A DNA stretch of 64,000 nt from Musa acuminata AAA Group (lineage: Eukaryota; Streptophyta; Magnoliopsida; Zingiberales; Musaceae). Each line of letters begins with the position of its first letter. Positions within the stretch are counted from its first letter, which is position 1. This document shows positions 54,654-64,000 of this stretch, piece after piece. The stretch lies in contig NC_088340.1 in assembly GCF_036884655.1 (NCBI RefSeq), forward strand, positions 11,686,501 to 11,750,500. The letters are read 5' to 3'. Made by a program: the position numbers and the translations under genes. Below the pieces are notes generated by a model. The model was not told where the DNA came from and did not search any database. It saw only the letters and a program-made list of their open reading frames with translations.

Positions 54654-56264
54654 TGCTAGTCAAAAGTGCCCTGAAAGCCAATCACGTGAATAATGGCACA
54701 CGTGACTTGACATGTTATTTTTTTACTTATTATATTTTAATATTTTATCATTTTATATTGATTATTACATATATACATGTATATATTGTGATGTTCTTAG
54801 ATCTACGCAATAGGAATCGAATTATGATGAGATCACAATAATGAGACCGATTCACCTTTAAACACAGACCCTAAATAATCACGTTTATAGGTTACTCGAG
54901 AGGGGCATCGAGATAACCAGACATACTGGTTTGCTATATACCTGTCCATATGATGTATGCAGCTGGTCTCATTGCTGCTCATGTGGAGACACTAAGGATA
55001 CAGTACAGGTGCTCATTGAAGAATGAGTTCATTGATTGATCCGCTTACATAATGCTGGATGGTTGATGATGCCTTATTGTTAGACAATGATTCCGTTGTC
55101 CCAGTAGTATATTTGGCTCTTAGCTTGAGATACCAAGGATGTCCTATATGAGTACTCCACTCTTTGATACTAGACTTACAAGTATGGAGGTTCCAAATCT
55201 AGCACAACCGGTCACTGGGAGTGGTGGCCAACTTTACGAGGACTATTGAGTATTGATAGAGGATCATCCACTCTCGGTGTTATGAGAGGAATACCTCATA
55301 TGTTCTTGCTTAAATAAATCCCTGGCCAGGGTCATTCGGATTGAGAGAGAAAGAGTTCTCCGGGAGAATTCGATTAGAGCAAGACTCAATTAGAAACCAT
55401 GTAAGTCTTATAGTACCATACTCGGTATATGGCCTCTAGGATATTAGATGGATGAGGGACTATAGGTACAAGGTAATTGAGGACAGATAGGTCAAATAGA
55501 TTGGATTCTCATGTATCTTATGGGGACTGCGACGTAGTGGCCTAGTATGTCCGTAGTCGATAAGTCGAGTGAATTATTATGGAGATAATACTTCATTGAG
55601 TCAGAAGGAGTTCTGACAAGTACGACTCACGACCAGCTTGATATTGGGCCTAGAGGGTCACACACATATGGTAGGCATTACGATAAGTAGAGGTTCGGAT
55701 ATGAGATATCCGCTAGAGCCCCTATCTTATTAGATATCCAATAAGCCCCTAAATTATTGGATCCTGTGGATGAGATCCAATAAGAGCCCATGAGAGATTA
55801 TTAGATAGAAATCCACTAATCTAAGAGGCTTGGGTAGTTGGATGGAGATCCAATACCCAAATAGGGTAGGATCCATTAGGGTTAAGTTGATAGGGGACCT
55901 CTATAAATAGGAAGGAATCAGTGGTTCATGGGCTAGAGCTTTTTGGTTGCCTCTCCTATTCTCCTCCCTCTTCGCCTCCTCAAAGCAGGCTTAGAGATTT
56001 GAGGAGCATCGTCGCAGCCCTACTATATGGATCACCACTAGAGAGGAGGGCGCTGGACCTCCTTCACCCACTTCTAGAGATCTGTAGAGATTTAAGGATA
56101 TATAATCTCCCTAGGTAACACAATCTATCATATACACAGCTTTAAGTTTCGCTGATTTTTGCACACCAATCTTCGTATGACGACGAACACACCTTTGAGA
56201 AATTGGAGATTTTGTTTTATATTCTTTTGTTGCGCATGTGATGTCACCCCAAGATTACCCAACA
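54654..56264 (+). repeat. 5' LTR of element B
   Basis: 1611 bp, TGCTAGTCAAAAG to ACCCAACA, with TATAAATA at 55902-55909. It is closely similar to 850-2459. Confidence 0.88.
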
Positions 56265-56265
56265 A

Positions 56266-56281
56266 TGGTATCAGAGCCAGG
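56266..56281 (+). other. Primer-binding site of element B
   Basis: TGGTATCAGAGCCAGG, a canonical initiator tRNA-Met complement. Confidence 0.88.
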
Positions 56282-57990
56282 TTGTTAGTGCGAAAGATTT
56301 GTTTTGAACTGCGTGTGTTGTATTTTAGAAAATCCTTTGACATCAAAATCGTTGACACAAAAGTCGAGAGTGGGTAGCAACTATTGTGGTCCTCGCAGGT
56401 TCGCCAAAGGCGCGTGCATAGTGCCCACGCGGGGCCTTTGGCCACCTGGGTGCAGCCTTTGGCCACCTACGTGCAAGGGGCGGCAGGCGGCCGTTCACCC
56501 GTAGGCAAGCCGCTTGTAGCGTAGGCCGCCTGCGTGTGGGCATTGTGCCTACATGTAGCGGCACCACGGGGCAACAGTGCCTACGGGCACAACGCCCACT
56601 AGCAGAGGCGCCTGCGGGTGCTGCACCCATATGCGCGCCCATTGGCAAGGGCGGCGCCACCCCTCGCCCTCTACTGTGGCCGCCATCGGCAGAGTGGCGT
56701 CAACGGCAACACAACAGAGGCGAGGGTTAGGGTTTTCAGGCAAAAGAATAGTTTTGCCCCTCATAATTTTAGAAATTCCAAGTCTATCATTTATATTCGA
56801 ATTACTAAAATACCTCTCATAATTAAAAAAATTACATTGATATCCTTGATTTCAAAAAATATTAATTAATTAAAATATTTAATTAATTATTATTTTTATT
56901 ATTATCTAGTAGTGCTACTAAAATACCTCTCATATGTGGATAGATTATCATGAACCGTGTGATATGTGTATTTGTGATTATTATTATTGGGGCCTGCGAG
57001 CCTCAATTTTATTTCTCGTTTATTATCGGGCCTGCATGCCTATAATTAAGTTGTAATCATACGAGGAGGTGCAACAGGAGCGTGGATGCAATAGCGGGAC
57101 TCACGAGACGGATGATCGCGATGCATGGAGATGCGTCGAGATGCTGACGGAACCGACGAGGATGAGATGGATGATCACAGGGTATGGAAATGCACCGTTA
57201 CACACATAGATATTAATGTGAGTGATTAGGCCCACTAGCTTGGGCTTGATCACATTAGGCTATAGTCCATGATCATCTGGTGTGATTGCTCATGTGATAT
57301 GTGATTGCTTATACACATACTATATATGTATATATATTTGCATGCGATGTAGATATATATTAAACATATATATGTATAACATGTTATATTAGGAGATCAA
57401 ATTAAAATCTCCTCTCTCAACAATATTAAGTCGGTAAATGTGAGGCAATTTGATTGACCCACGTGGCCTTCCATCGTTATAGGTAAAGACCGATTCTCGG
57501 TGTAGGTTGAGCTGGTCGAGTCCCTCAAGGCTTACTTATATTGTGATTTGCTATCTTACCTATGATATATAGATACCAACGGTGACTTGTGGACATGGTA
57601 TGCTTGGTCGAGTCTCTCGAGGGTATATCATCGAATCAGACTCATCTTGTAACGATGGTGTTGACTTAACCAAACATCATGGTTGGTCGAGTCCCTCGAG
57701 ACCATGGTGGTTTGGAGGCCGAATAGGATGAGAATCATAATGAGTTATGATCGACAAGAGTTACCTACCTTTTGGGCTTAGTGTGATTGATCGAGTCCCT
57801 CGAGATTACACTAAGATGCTGATTGGATCTCGATCCCCACTAGAAGTCTGTCAGAGACTTTCGTTTCACGTGCTGAGGGTATCACATGACTCACTAGTAA
57901 AATAGTGGGAGTAAATTAAGATAGAAGTCAATATCTTGATTGTTTATTTTTGTAAAATCTACATGTTATTTATTTTCACTACATCTTTAT
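56282..57990 (+). other. Leader of element B
   Basis: GC-rich block (about 56390-56720), then AT-rich and distal leader. No gene. The many short frames on both strands differ from those of A in length and phase. Confidence 0.65.
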
Positions 57991-58280
57991 TTTCAGAAAA
58001 TATTGCTTTTAAATCCCTTATATGGCATACTTGATGTCAACTGCCGCACTGGTCCGAATTATACAAATTGGCTCCGCCACTTGAGAATTGTTCTCATGGT
58101 AGAGAAAATCACGTACGTCCTTGATATAGTGATGCGTACGCTTGAGGAAGGGGCAAGCGAGGATGAGATCGCTCGCTACGTGAAGTACATTGATGACTCC
58201 ACTCTTGATTATATTACATGTTGGGCTCTATAACTCCTAAGTTACAGAGACAGTATGAAAAGATAGATGCCAGATCTTTT
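57991..58280 (+). pseudogene. gag: Copia gag start of element B, truncated
   Basis: NPLYGILDVNCRTGPNYTNW, then LEEGASEDEIARYVKYIDDS. It is cut after about 80 codons by the SIRE insertion. CTTTT (58276-58280) is the expected left target duplicate; its partner lies outside the window. Confidence 0.75.
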
Positions 58281-59501
58281 TGTTAGGATCAAGAGCACTA
58301 AGAGGAGGGGGGGGGGTGAATTAGTGCAGCAGATTAAAACGTTGGTTTTTGAAATCGTTGGCACAAAAAAAACTGAAATTGAAAAGTTTAACTTTGACGC
58401 ATGTTCGTAAAGAAGTGCAGCAAGATTATAAAGTACGTAAGAAAGTTTACAGTAAGATAAATTACGATAAGTAAACGCAATCCAGAGATTACTCCAATTT
58501 TAGAGTGGTTCGGTCAAATGACCTACATCCACTTGCGAGGCCCCTCTTCGAAGAGGCTCCCACCTTCCACTAGCAAATCTCTTGAAAGGGAAGGGTAAAT
58601 ACCCCTCTTACAACTCTTTACAAGCGGTTCACTCTCTTACAGATTTTCGAGAAGGAAGGAGGTGAACACTAGCAAATTGAAAACAAGACTTGCTAAGACT
58701 TTTCTAAGACCTTTCTCTCAATCAATTGCTGCTTAAAAAGTTGTATTCTCAACTGAGACTTGAGGGGTATTTATAGGCCTCAAGAGGATTCAAATTTGGG
58801 CTCTAAAAATTTGAATTCTCTTATGTTCCCGATGCTGGCGGTGCCACCGCCTAGCCAAGCGGTGCCACCGCCCCGCTCTCGGGTGCTGGGCGGTGCAACC
58901 GCCCAGCCCAGGCGGTGTCACCGCCCAGCTCTTGGGTGCTGGACAGTGCAACCGCCTAGTCTGGAGGTTCCACCGCCAGACCCTTCGGTTTACTGGTTGG
59001 GCTTTAAATTTAGCCCAAACCAAGTCTAATTTTGGGCCCAGTTGGCCCCTAACCCGGATATAGGATTATCTCTTAATCCTAATCCCAATTACAAGTGAAC
59101 TACATAATTTAAAAACATCATAAGCATGTTTTCAACCGCGAACGTCGAATCTTGTTCCAGCGAGCTTTCCGAGGAACTTCTTCCGACGGACTCCCAGCAA
59201 GCTCCCAATCTTATGATGACTTTAACGAGTAGCCGAGCCTTCTCGGTGATCTCTGCGAACCTCCGACGATTTCTTCGGCGAACTTCCGAAAATTCCGACA
59301 CGTTCCCGATTTCTTCTCGGTTGGTTCCGGCAGCATCTCCGATGATTCTTCGGTCTCTTAAACGTCCATCGAACTCGACTCCGGTATCATTGCTTTATGT
59401 TTTCTGGTTATCGTAGTTAATCTTACACACTTAACTCAATAATATGGATTAGATCAATTAACCCACCAATTGATTATATCATCAAAATCTGAGATTCAAC
59501 A
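58281..59501 (-). repeat. 3' LTR of the minus SIRE element
   Basis: 1221 bp, TGTTAGGATCAAGAG to GAGATTCAACA on the plus strand. Inverted TATA box at 58768-58775, palindromes of GGCGGTGCCACCGCC type at about 58835-58985, and a poly-G tract near 58307-58316. Confidence 0.88.
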
Positions 59502-59516
59502 ATCTCCCCCTTTTTG
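59502..59516 (-). other. Polypurine tract of the minus SIRE element
   Basis: Minus strand AAAAAGGGGGAGATT, adjoining the LTR. It matches 21208-21221. Confidence 0.82.
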
Positions 59517-60197
59517 ATGATGACAATCAATTGATGACGGAGTTAAACATAATTCCCCCTATCTATATGCCATATTATGAGAAGATAAAAACACTTGAAT
59601 TCCATCCCATTGGATTCAAGCATAACCCGATAAGTTCTAACCGTAGAGCTTATCGTAATCCTCATTAAACAATAGTAAGTACAAAACTTCGATGAAAATC
59701 ATAAGTTAAATGATAAGGGATGAATTTTACTAGACAGAAGATAAAGATTTTCAATATAATTTTCATGATATAGATGTAAGGTATGCTTTCAATATGATCA
59801 ATCAATCTTATGATATTTTCAAGGATTTTGCAAGGCATATAAGACATTCATATCACACAAGTTTTTGCAATTCATATAAGTCATCGATATGGTGTAAGTC
59901 ATCACTTAGTCATCACTTCTCCCCCCTTTATCATCAACAAAAAGAGACAAGCCAGCTAATTGATGATCATAGAATTCGTTGAAAATGATCATTGAATCAT
60001 TAAAAAAGTTTAGCATTTAATAGTAAACAAAATTCATCATTCAAATTTGCCAGAAATAGTTTATCCAAAAGAAATCATCATTTATGCAGATCAAAACAGT
60101 AGTTATCTAAAAGGAAGGATCAGTTATCGTTCAAACGATGACAAACTTTGAACTTGTTGTTAAAAGTAAACAGAACAGAATAAAAAGATACATCACT
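59517..60197 (-). other. 3' untranslated region of the minus SIRE element
   Basis: About 680 bp, AT-rich, no gene. The part nearest the LTR matches the 3' region of the 14375 element. Confidence 0.6.
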
Positions 60198-61313
60198 TTA
60201 ATCCTTAGGAGGTAATCCACAGTGCTGATACATGATATCTATTTTTTCATTCATTTGTCGTAGTGTCTTCAAAATTTCAACTTGTTGATTTTGAATTTGT
60301 TCTTGCTGTGATTTGAGTTGATCTTGCTGGAATTTGATGTGAGACAGTTCCGCCATAATGAGATCTTTAGAGGAGGAAACAGGAGCTGAAGGTGCTGCGC
60401 CAAAGGGACTAGGAGGAGGAGATTCATTTCCCCTAAGAATTGGTGTTTCGGGGTGTTCTATTGGTGGAGGAATTGGATCAGTCCTTCTAGGTTGCCTAAC
60501 CCATATGCCATTGCTAAATGTGCACTTAAGTCTTTTCAATAGGTTTTTATTTATTATGTTATATCGATCACTTTGAATAGTTTCTTCATCGGGTGGGATG
60601 CAAATGTCATAGGCATGAAGAAATCTAGTGATTAACCCCCCATATGGCAACATAGTATCTTTAGCCATAATATCCTTCATGTGTTGTCGAATTGAGTACC
60701 CAAAACAATTATGCTGACCGGTCATAATCCAATACATGGTACTTATCTCTATTTGACTTATTTCGTCAAGATGAAATTGTTTGGGGAATATGATGCTTGT
60801 GATAATGTGATGAAGAATTTTAGAGTTGAATGGCAGTAAGTGTTCACAGCTCTTGGGTAGGAGGCCAAGGTTTGGATTTGCAAAAATTGTTTCTACGGCT
60901 TCGGTATAGGTTGCTCCTATTGTGTTGACGTCCCATTTACCTTTAAAATAGCATCCCCTATCTTTTTCAGTTATGCCAATTAGCTCACAAATAGTGCTGT
61001 CAAATATTCTAATGGGTGTTCCTAGAAGGTAAGTGCTTAGGCTATCGTTGTCCACATATAGATTGGCATAAAACAATCTAACTAACCGCGGATAGATTGG
61101 TTCATCTATTTGTAGTAGAGGTAGAGCTTCTAGGTGTGCAAACCACCTAATGGGTTCTAAGTCCCCTAGTTCATCCAGATCAACGTATTTTCCCTTATGG
61201 ATACATCGTGTTTCAAATTTTGGAAAGCTAAGGGCTACCTCTTTTGATCTAAAAAGATCATGGTCATATGAATCTCCTTCAATCCTTTTTCCTTTTGATC
61301 TCTTAGGAGCCAT
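60198..61313 (-). CDS. Extra ORF of SIRE element, intact 371-residue protein of unknown function
   Basis: Starts MAPKRSKGKRIEGDSYDHDL, a basic, possibly nuclear-targeting N-terminus. A globular part of about residues 25-285 follows, with YPRLVRLFYANL, STYLLGTPIRI, KSCEHLLPFNSKILHHI, DTMLPYGGLITR and IINKNLLKRLKC. Then comes a proline-rich linker (about 285-320) and a glutamine-rich coiled coil (LKSQQEQIQNQQVEILKTL). No signal peptide, membrane segment or catalytic motif is evident. It is homologous to the frameshifted ORF at 19044-20151. It resembles the family called putative plant transposon protein (Transposase_32), from memory only. It lies in the same strand order as pol, between pol and the 3' LTR, about 500 bp after the pol stop, and may be expressed from a spliced or separate transcript. 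Confidence 0.82.
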   Translation of the reverse strand: MAPKRSKGKRIEGDSYDHDLFRSKEVALSFPKFETRCIHKGKYVDLDELGDLEPIRWFAHLEALPLLQIDEPIYPRLVRLFYANLYVDNDSLSTYLLGTPIRIFDSTICELIGITEKDRGCYFKGKWDVNTIGATYTEAVETIFANPNLGLLPKSCEHLLPFNSKILHHIITSIIFPKQFHLDEISQIEISTMYWIMTGQHNCFGYSIRQHMKDIMAKDTMLPYGGLITRFLHAYDICIPPDEETIQSDRYNIINKNLLKRLKCTFSNGIWVRQPRRTDPIPPPIEHPETPILRGNESPPPSPFGAAPSAPVSSSKDLIMAELSHIKFQQDQLKSQQEQIQNQQVEILKTLRQMNEKIDIMYQHCGLPPKD

Positions 61314-61819
61314 TATCTAGACAAGATGATGATGAAATTATGAAAAATAAGCAAGAGAAAAGAAAAGAGGGATTTCAAGTGTTACCTTATGGAGATTATG
61401 TTGAGAGATGGAGAGCTTGGACCACCAAGAATCCTTCTCCAATGCTTCTAAGAGTTAGAATGAGGGTTAGGGGGAGTGGGAGAGGGTTTTGAGAGCTTTT
61501 TCTTCGGGTTGGGAGCGGTGTCACCGCCGGCCCTAACCCCTCGGGTTAATAAGGGTCGCTCGGTCGGTGCCACCGCCAAATCGAGCGGTGTCACCGCCTG
61601 GCGCCCGAGCGCTCAGGCGGTGCTACCGCCAGATCTGGCGGTGCCACCGCTGGCATCCCACGGAGGAAAGAAAAAAATTTTTCTTCCTCCCTTTTGTTTA
61701 GCTTTTTCCCTCAAGATAATAAGTTATACTTTAATGGATCATTTTGAATTGAAGAAGAAGGAAGAAATCAAATTCACAAAAGAAAGGAAAAGAACGAGTC
61801 ATTTTTCGTGAAGCTCATT
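61314..61819. other. Spacer between pol and extra ORF, with GC-rich palindromes
   Basis: Contains GCGGTGTCACCGCC, GGTGCCACCGCC and GGCGGTGCTACCGCC copies at about 61508-61655, the same motif class as the LTRs. This mirrors 18690-18785 upstream of the other extra ORF. The plus-strand frame 61476-61811 is not a gene. Confidence 0.6.
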
Positions 61820-64000
61820 TTAGGGACAATTTAACATGCCTAATTCCCTTCGGATGAATTCAAATTGGTCTTCATTTAAGGCTTTTGTAAAAATATCTGC
61901 TAATTGATGCTTTGTGTCAATAAATTCTAATGCCACATTGTTGTTAAGGACATGATCACGTATGAAATGATGCCTAATGTCGATATGTTTAGTCCTAGAG
62001 TGCTGAATTGGATTTTTGGTGAGACATATGGCACTAGTATTATCACACTTTATAGGAATATTTTTCAAGTGAATTCCATAGTCTTCTAGTGTATTTTTCA
62101 TCCAGACAACTTGCGCACAACATGCACTTGCAGCAATGTATTCGGCTTCGGCCGTAGATAGAGCTACTGAATTTTGTTTCTTAGATGTCCAAGAAACAAG
62201 TGCATGACCTAAAAACTGGCATGTTCCAGATATACTTTTTCTATCTATTCTGCATCCGCCAAAATCGACATATGCATAGGCTATTAAATCGAATTTATCT
62301 GATTTTGGATTCCATAGTCCTAAATTTGGAGTTCCTTTAAGATACCTAAATATTCTTTTAACACTCTTAAGATGAGATAATTTAGGATTAGATTGGAACC
62401 TAGCGCAAAGTCCTACACTAAACATAATATCCGGTCTAGTTGCGGTGAGGTAGAGTAGACTACCGATCATTCCCCTATATGTTTTTTGATTGAAATTTTC
62501 ACTATTTTCATCCATATCTAACTTGGTTGAAGTACTCATAGGGGTGTTTATTTCTTTTGAATTGTTCATGTTAAATCGTTTTAGCAATTCTAATGTATAT
62601 TTAGATTGATTGAGAAATATACCATCACTAAGTTGTTTGATTTGTAATCCTAAAAAGAAGGTTAATTCACCCATCAAACTCATTTCAAATTCATGACTCA
62701 TACATTTAGCAAATAATTCACATAGTGATTCATCCGAAGAGCCAAAAATAATATCGTCGACATAAATTTGCACAATAAGAAAATTATTTTCAAAGTGTTT
62801 GATAAATAATGTAATATCAACCTTGCCTTTTGTAAAGTTATTTAAAATGAGAAAGGAACTAAGCCTCTCATACCATGCTCTAGGAGCTTGTTTCAAACCA
62901 TAGAGAGCCTTAGTCAATTTGAATACATGATTAGGAAGAAGAGAATTTTCAAATCCGGGAGGTTGTTCAACATATACTTCCTCCGAAATAAAACCATTTA
63001 AGAAGGCACTTTTGACATCCATTTGAAATAGTTTAAAATTATTACTACTAGCATAGGCAAGGAGCATCCTTATGGCTTCTAATCGAGCCACGGGAGCGAA
63101 GGTTTCTTCGTAATCGATACCTTCTTCTTGGTTGAAACCTTTGGCCACTAATCTAGCCTTGTTTCTAACCACGATACCATTTTCGTCTTGCTTGTTTCTA
63201 AAGACCCACTTAGTACCTATGACTAAGTGGTCACTTGGTCTAGGAACAAGCTTCCATACCTCATTCCTCTCAAATTGGTTCAATTCTTCTTGCATTGCAA
63301 TGACCCAAAAATCATCTTTTAAGGCTTCGTCAATGCATTTAGGTTCAATTTGAGAAAGGAAAGCGGCATTAGCACAAAAATTCTTAAAAGAAGAACGAGT
63401 TTGAACCCCTTTTATTGTATCTCCTATAATTAGCTCCTTTGGATGAGCATCTACATACTTCCATTCTTTGGGTAAAGAAATTTCGGAAGAAGATGCATTC
63501 AAATGACTATTTTGAGGAGGGGGTTCATTTAAATTCAAATTATCAAAACCAAGATCATCATCAAAATCATTTTTCTTTAAATCAAAATTTTCATTAAAAA
63601 CTACATGAATAGACTCTTCTATTACTAAGGTCCTTTTGTTAAAGACACGAAAGGCTTTAGAAACGGAAGAGTAACCAAGAAAAATGCCTTCATCGGATTT
63701 AGCATCAAATTTACCTAGGGCATCATTTTCATTTAAAATGAAGCATTTACAACCAAAAACTTTAAAATAAGAAATATTTGGTTTTTTGTTATTCCATAAT
63801 TCATAGGGAGTTTTTGATATAGATGGTCTTATTAGGACCCTATTCATAATGTAACAAGCCGTATTTACGGCTTTGGCCCAAAAATATTTGGGTAAACTAT
63901 GTTCATTTAACATAGTTCTTGCCATTTCTTGTAGGTTTCTATTTTTCCTTTCAACTACTCCATTTTGTTGAGGATTTCTTGGAGTTGAGAAGTTGTGATT
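61820..64000 (-). CDS. pol: SIRE Pol: integrase end, reverse transcriptase, RNase H (partial at window edge)
   Basis: The frame is open from the TAG-side end at 61820 to the window edge and continues beyond. The first residues in view are [20 protein letters not shown], the C-terminal part of the integrase core with its last glutamate. The post-core segment has [20 protein letters not shown] and [10 protein letters not shown] has [12 protein letters not shown], the [11 protein letters not shown] block with its aspartate, the [15 protein letters not shown] block, and the catalytic YVDDIIFGS (YVDD at 62753-62764). RNase H has the AYVDFGG, RKSISG and [11 protein letters not shown] blocks and the C-terminal [13 protein letters not shown]. 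No stop or frameshift in about 727 codons, unlike every other pol here. It could supply enzymes in trans to the non-autonomous element at 14375 (inference). Confidence 0.92.
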   Translation of the reverse strand, partial: NHNFSTPRNPQQNGVVERKNRNLQEMARTMLNEHSLPKYFWAKAVNTACYIMNRVLIRPSISKTPYELWNNKKPNISYFKVFGCKCFILNENDALGKFDAKSDEGIFLGYSSVSKAFRVFNKRTLVIEESIHVVFNENFDLKKNDFDDDLGFDNLNLNEPPPQNSHLNASSSEISLPKEWKYVDAHPKELIIGDTIKGVQTRSSFKNFCANAAFLSQIEPKCIDEALKDDFWVIAMQEELNQFERNEVWKLVPRPSDHLVIGTKWVFRNKQDENGIVVRNKARLVAKGFNQEEGIDYEETFAPVARLEAIRMLLAYASSNNFKLFQMDVKSAFLNGFISEEVYVEQPPGFENSLLPNHVFKLTKALYGLKQAPRAWYERLSSFLILNNFTKGKVDITLFIKHFENNFLIVQIYVDDIIFGSSDESLCELFAKCMSHEFEMSLMGELTFFLGLQIKQLSDGIFLNQSKYTLELLKRFNMNNSKEINTPMSTSTKLDMDENSENFNQKTYRGMIGSLLYLTATRPDIMFSVGLCARFQSNPKLSHLKSVKRIFRYLKGTPNLGLWNPKSDKFDLIAYAYVDFGGCRIDRKSISGTCQFLGHALVSWTSKKQNSVALSTAEAEYIAASACCAQVVWMKNTLEDYGIHLKNIPIKCDNTSAICLTKNPIQHSRTKHIDIRHHFIRDHVLNNNVALEFIDTKHQLADIFTKALNEDQFEFIRRELGMLNCP

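Larger units (their letters stand above)
54654..58280 (+). mobile_element. Copia element B, 5' part
   Basis: LTR, primer-binding site, leader and gag start of the A family, cut off at 58280 by the minus-oriented SIRE element. The part between LTR and gag is the uninterrupted version of A's leader and shows where the Reina element inserted in A. Confidence 0.85.
58281..64000 (-). mobile_element. SIRE/Maximus-type copia element, minus orientation, 5' end outside window
   Basis: Reading leftward from 64000: pol (integrase, RT, RNase H), a GC-rich palindrome block, the extra ORF, an untranslated tail, polypurine tract and 3' LTR (58281-59501). All frames in view are open, so it may be an autonomous or recently active copy. 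Gag and the 5' LTR lie beyond the right edge. Confidence 0.88.

Noticed and set aside
60358..60576. Plus-strand frame opposite the extra ORF
   Set aside because: A shadow of the conserved minus-strand ORF, with no features of its own.
60198..61313. Envelope protein, as described for some SIRE elements
   Set aside because: No signal peptide, no transmembrane segment, no coiled-coil ectodomain layout. The basic N-terminus and Q-rich tail point to an intracellular protein.

Overview
The window is plant nuclear DNA. It is almost entirely a multi-layered nest of LTR retrotransposons, with one recognisable host gene. The mixture of Ty1/copia elements (Tork/Angela type and SIRE/Maximus type), Ty3/gypsy chromovirus (Reina type), a TRIM-like mini-element, intronless small plant gene and C-to-T decayed pol genes fits a monocot heterochromatic region. 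Musaceae (banana/Ensete) is my guess from the element families; it is inference only. No operons, CRISPR arrays or RNA genes were seen.

Layout. (1) 1-40093: a minus-oriented Tork/Angela-type copia element, called H here. Its 5' LTR is 38420-40093, and its body runs off the left edge of the window. It is split by a plus-oriented relative, A (850-35832, flanked by CGTAG/CATAG). A in turn contains a gypsy/Reina chromovirus (3992-9784, TSD GTGTG), a tandem second copy of its own internal domain (from 13661), a complete non-autonomous SIRE element (14375-23462, TSD AAGAT), and two related non-autonomous gypsy elements E1 (26351-30864, TSD ACTTG) and E2 (31956-35772, TSD AGGAT), both inside A's 3' LTR. 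E1 carries a TRIM-like tandem array (28700-30027, TSD GAGAG). A solo SIRE LTR (35908-37733, TSD ATCAT) sits in H's leader. (2) 40094-43394: the only stretch not made of recognisable transposons. It holds a 179-codon pectin methylesterase/invertase inhibitor gene (41706-42245) with TATA box and poly(A) signal. (3) 43395-54653: a scrambled minus-oriented copia element, G. It is invaded by a minus-strand non-autonomous LTR element (44303-48784), a solo SIRE LTR (49154-50756, TSD AGGAT) and a solo copia LTR (51506-53137). (4) 54654-58280: a plus-oriented copia element B joined to G at exactly the point where A joins H. (5) 58281-64000: a minus-oriented SIRE element with an open gag-pol frame running off the right edge.

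Nothing in the window forms a host pathway. The points most worth a second look are: an extra ORF (not gag, pol or an obvious env) shared by the two SIRE elements between pol and the 3' LTR; gypsy LTRs that have absorbed and amplified their own primer-binding-site region; a TRIM array whose two outer ends are both U5-type ends; and the repeated A-in-H / B-in-G junction. All boundaries come from reading terminal TG..CA, target-site duplications, primer-binding sites and polypurine tracts by eye. No alignment software or database search was run.
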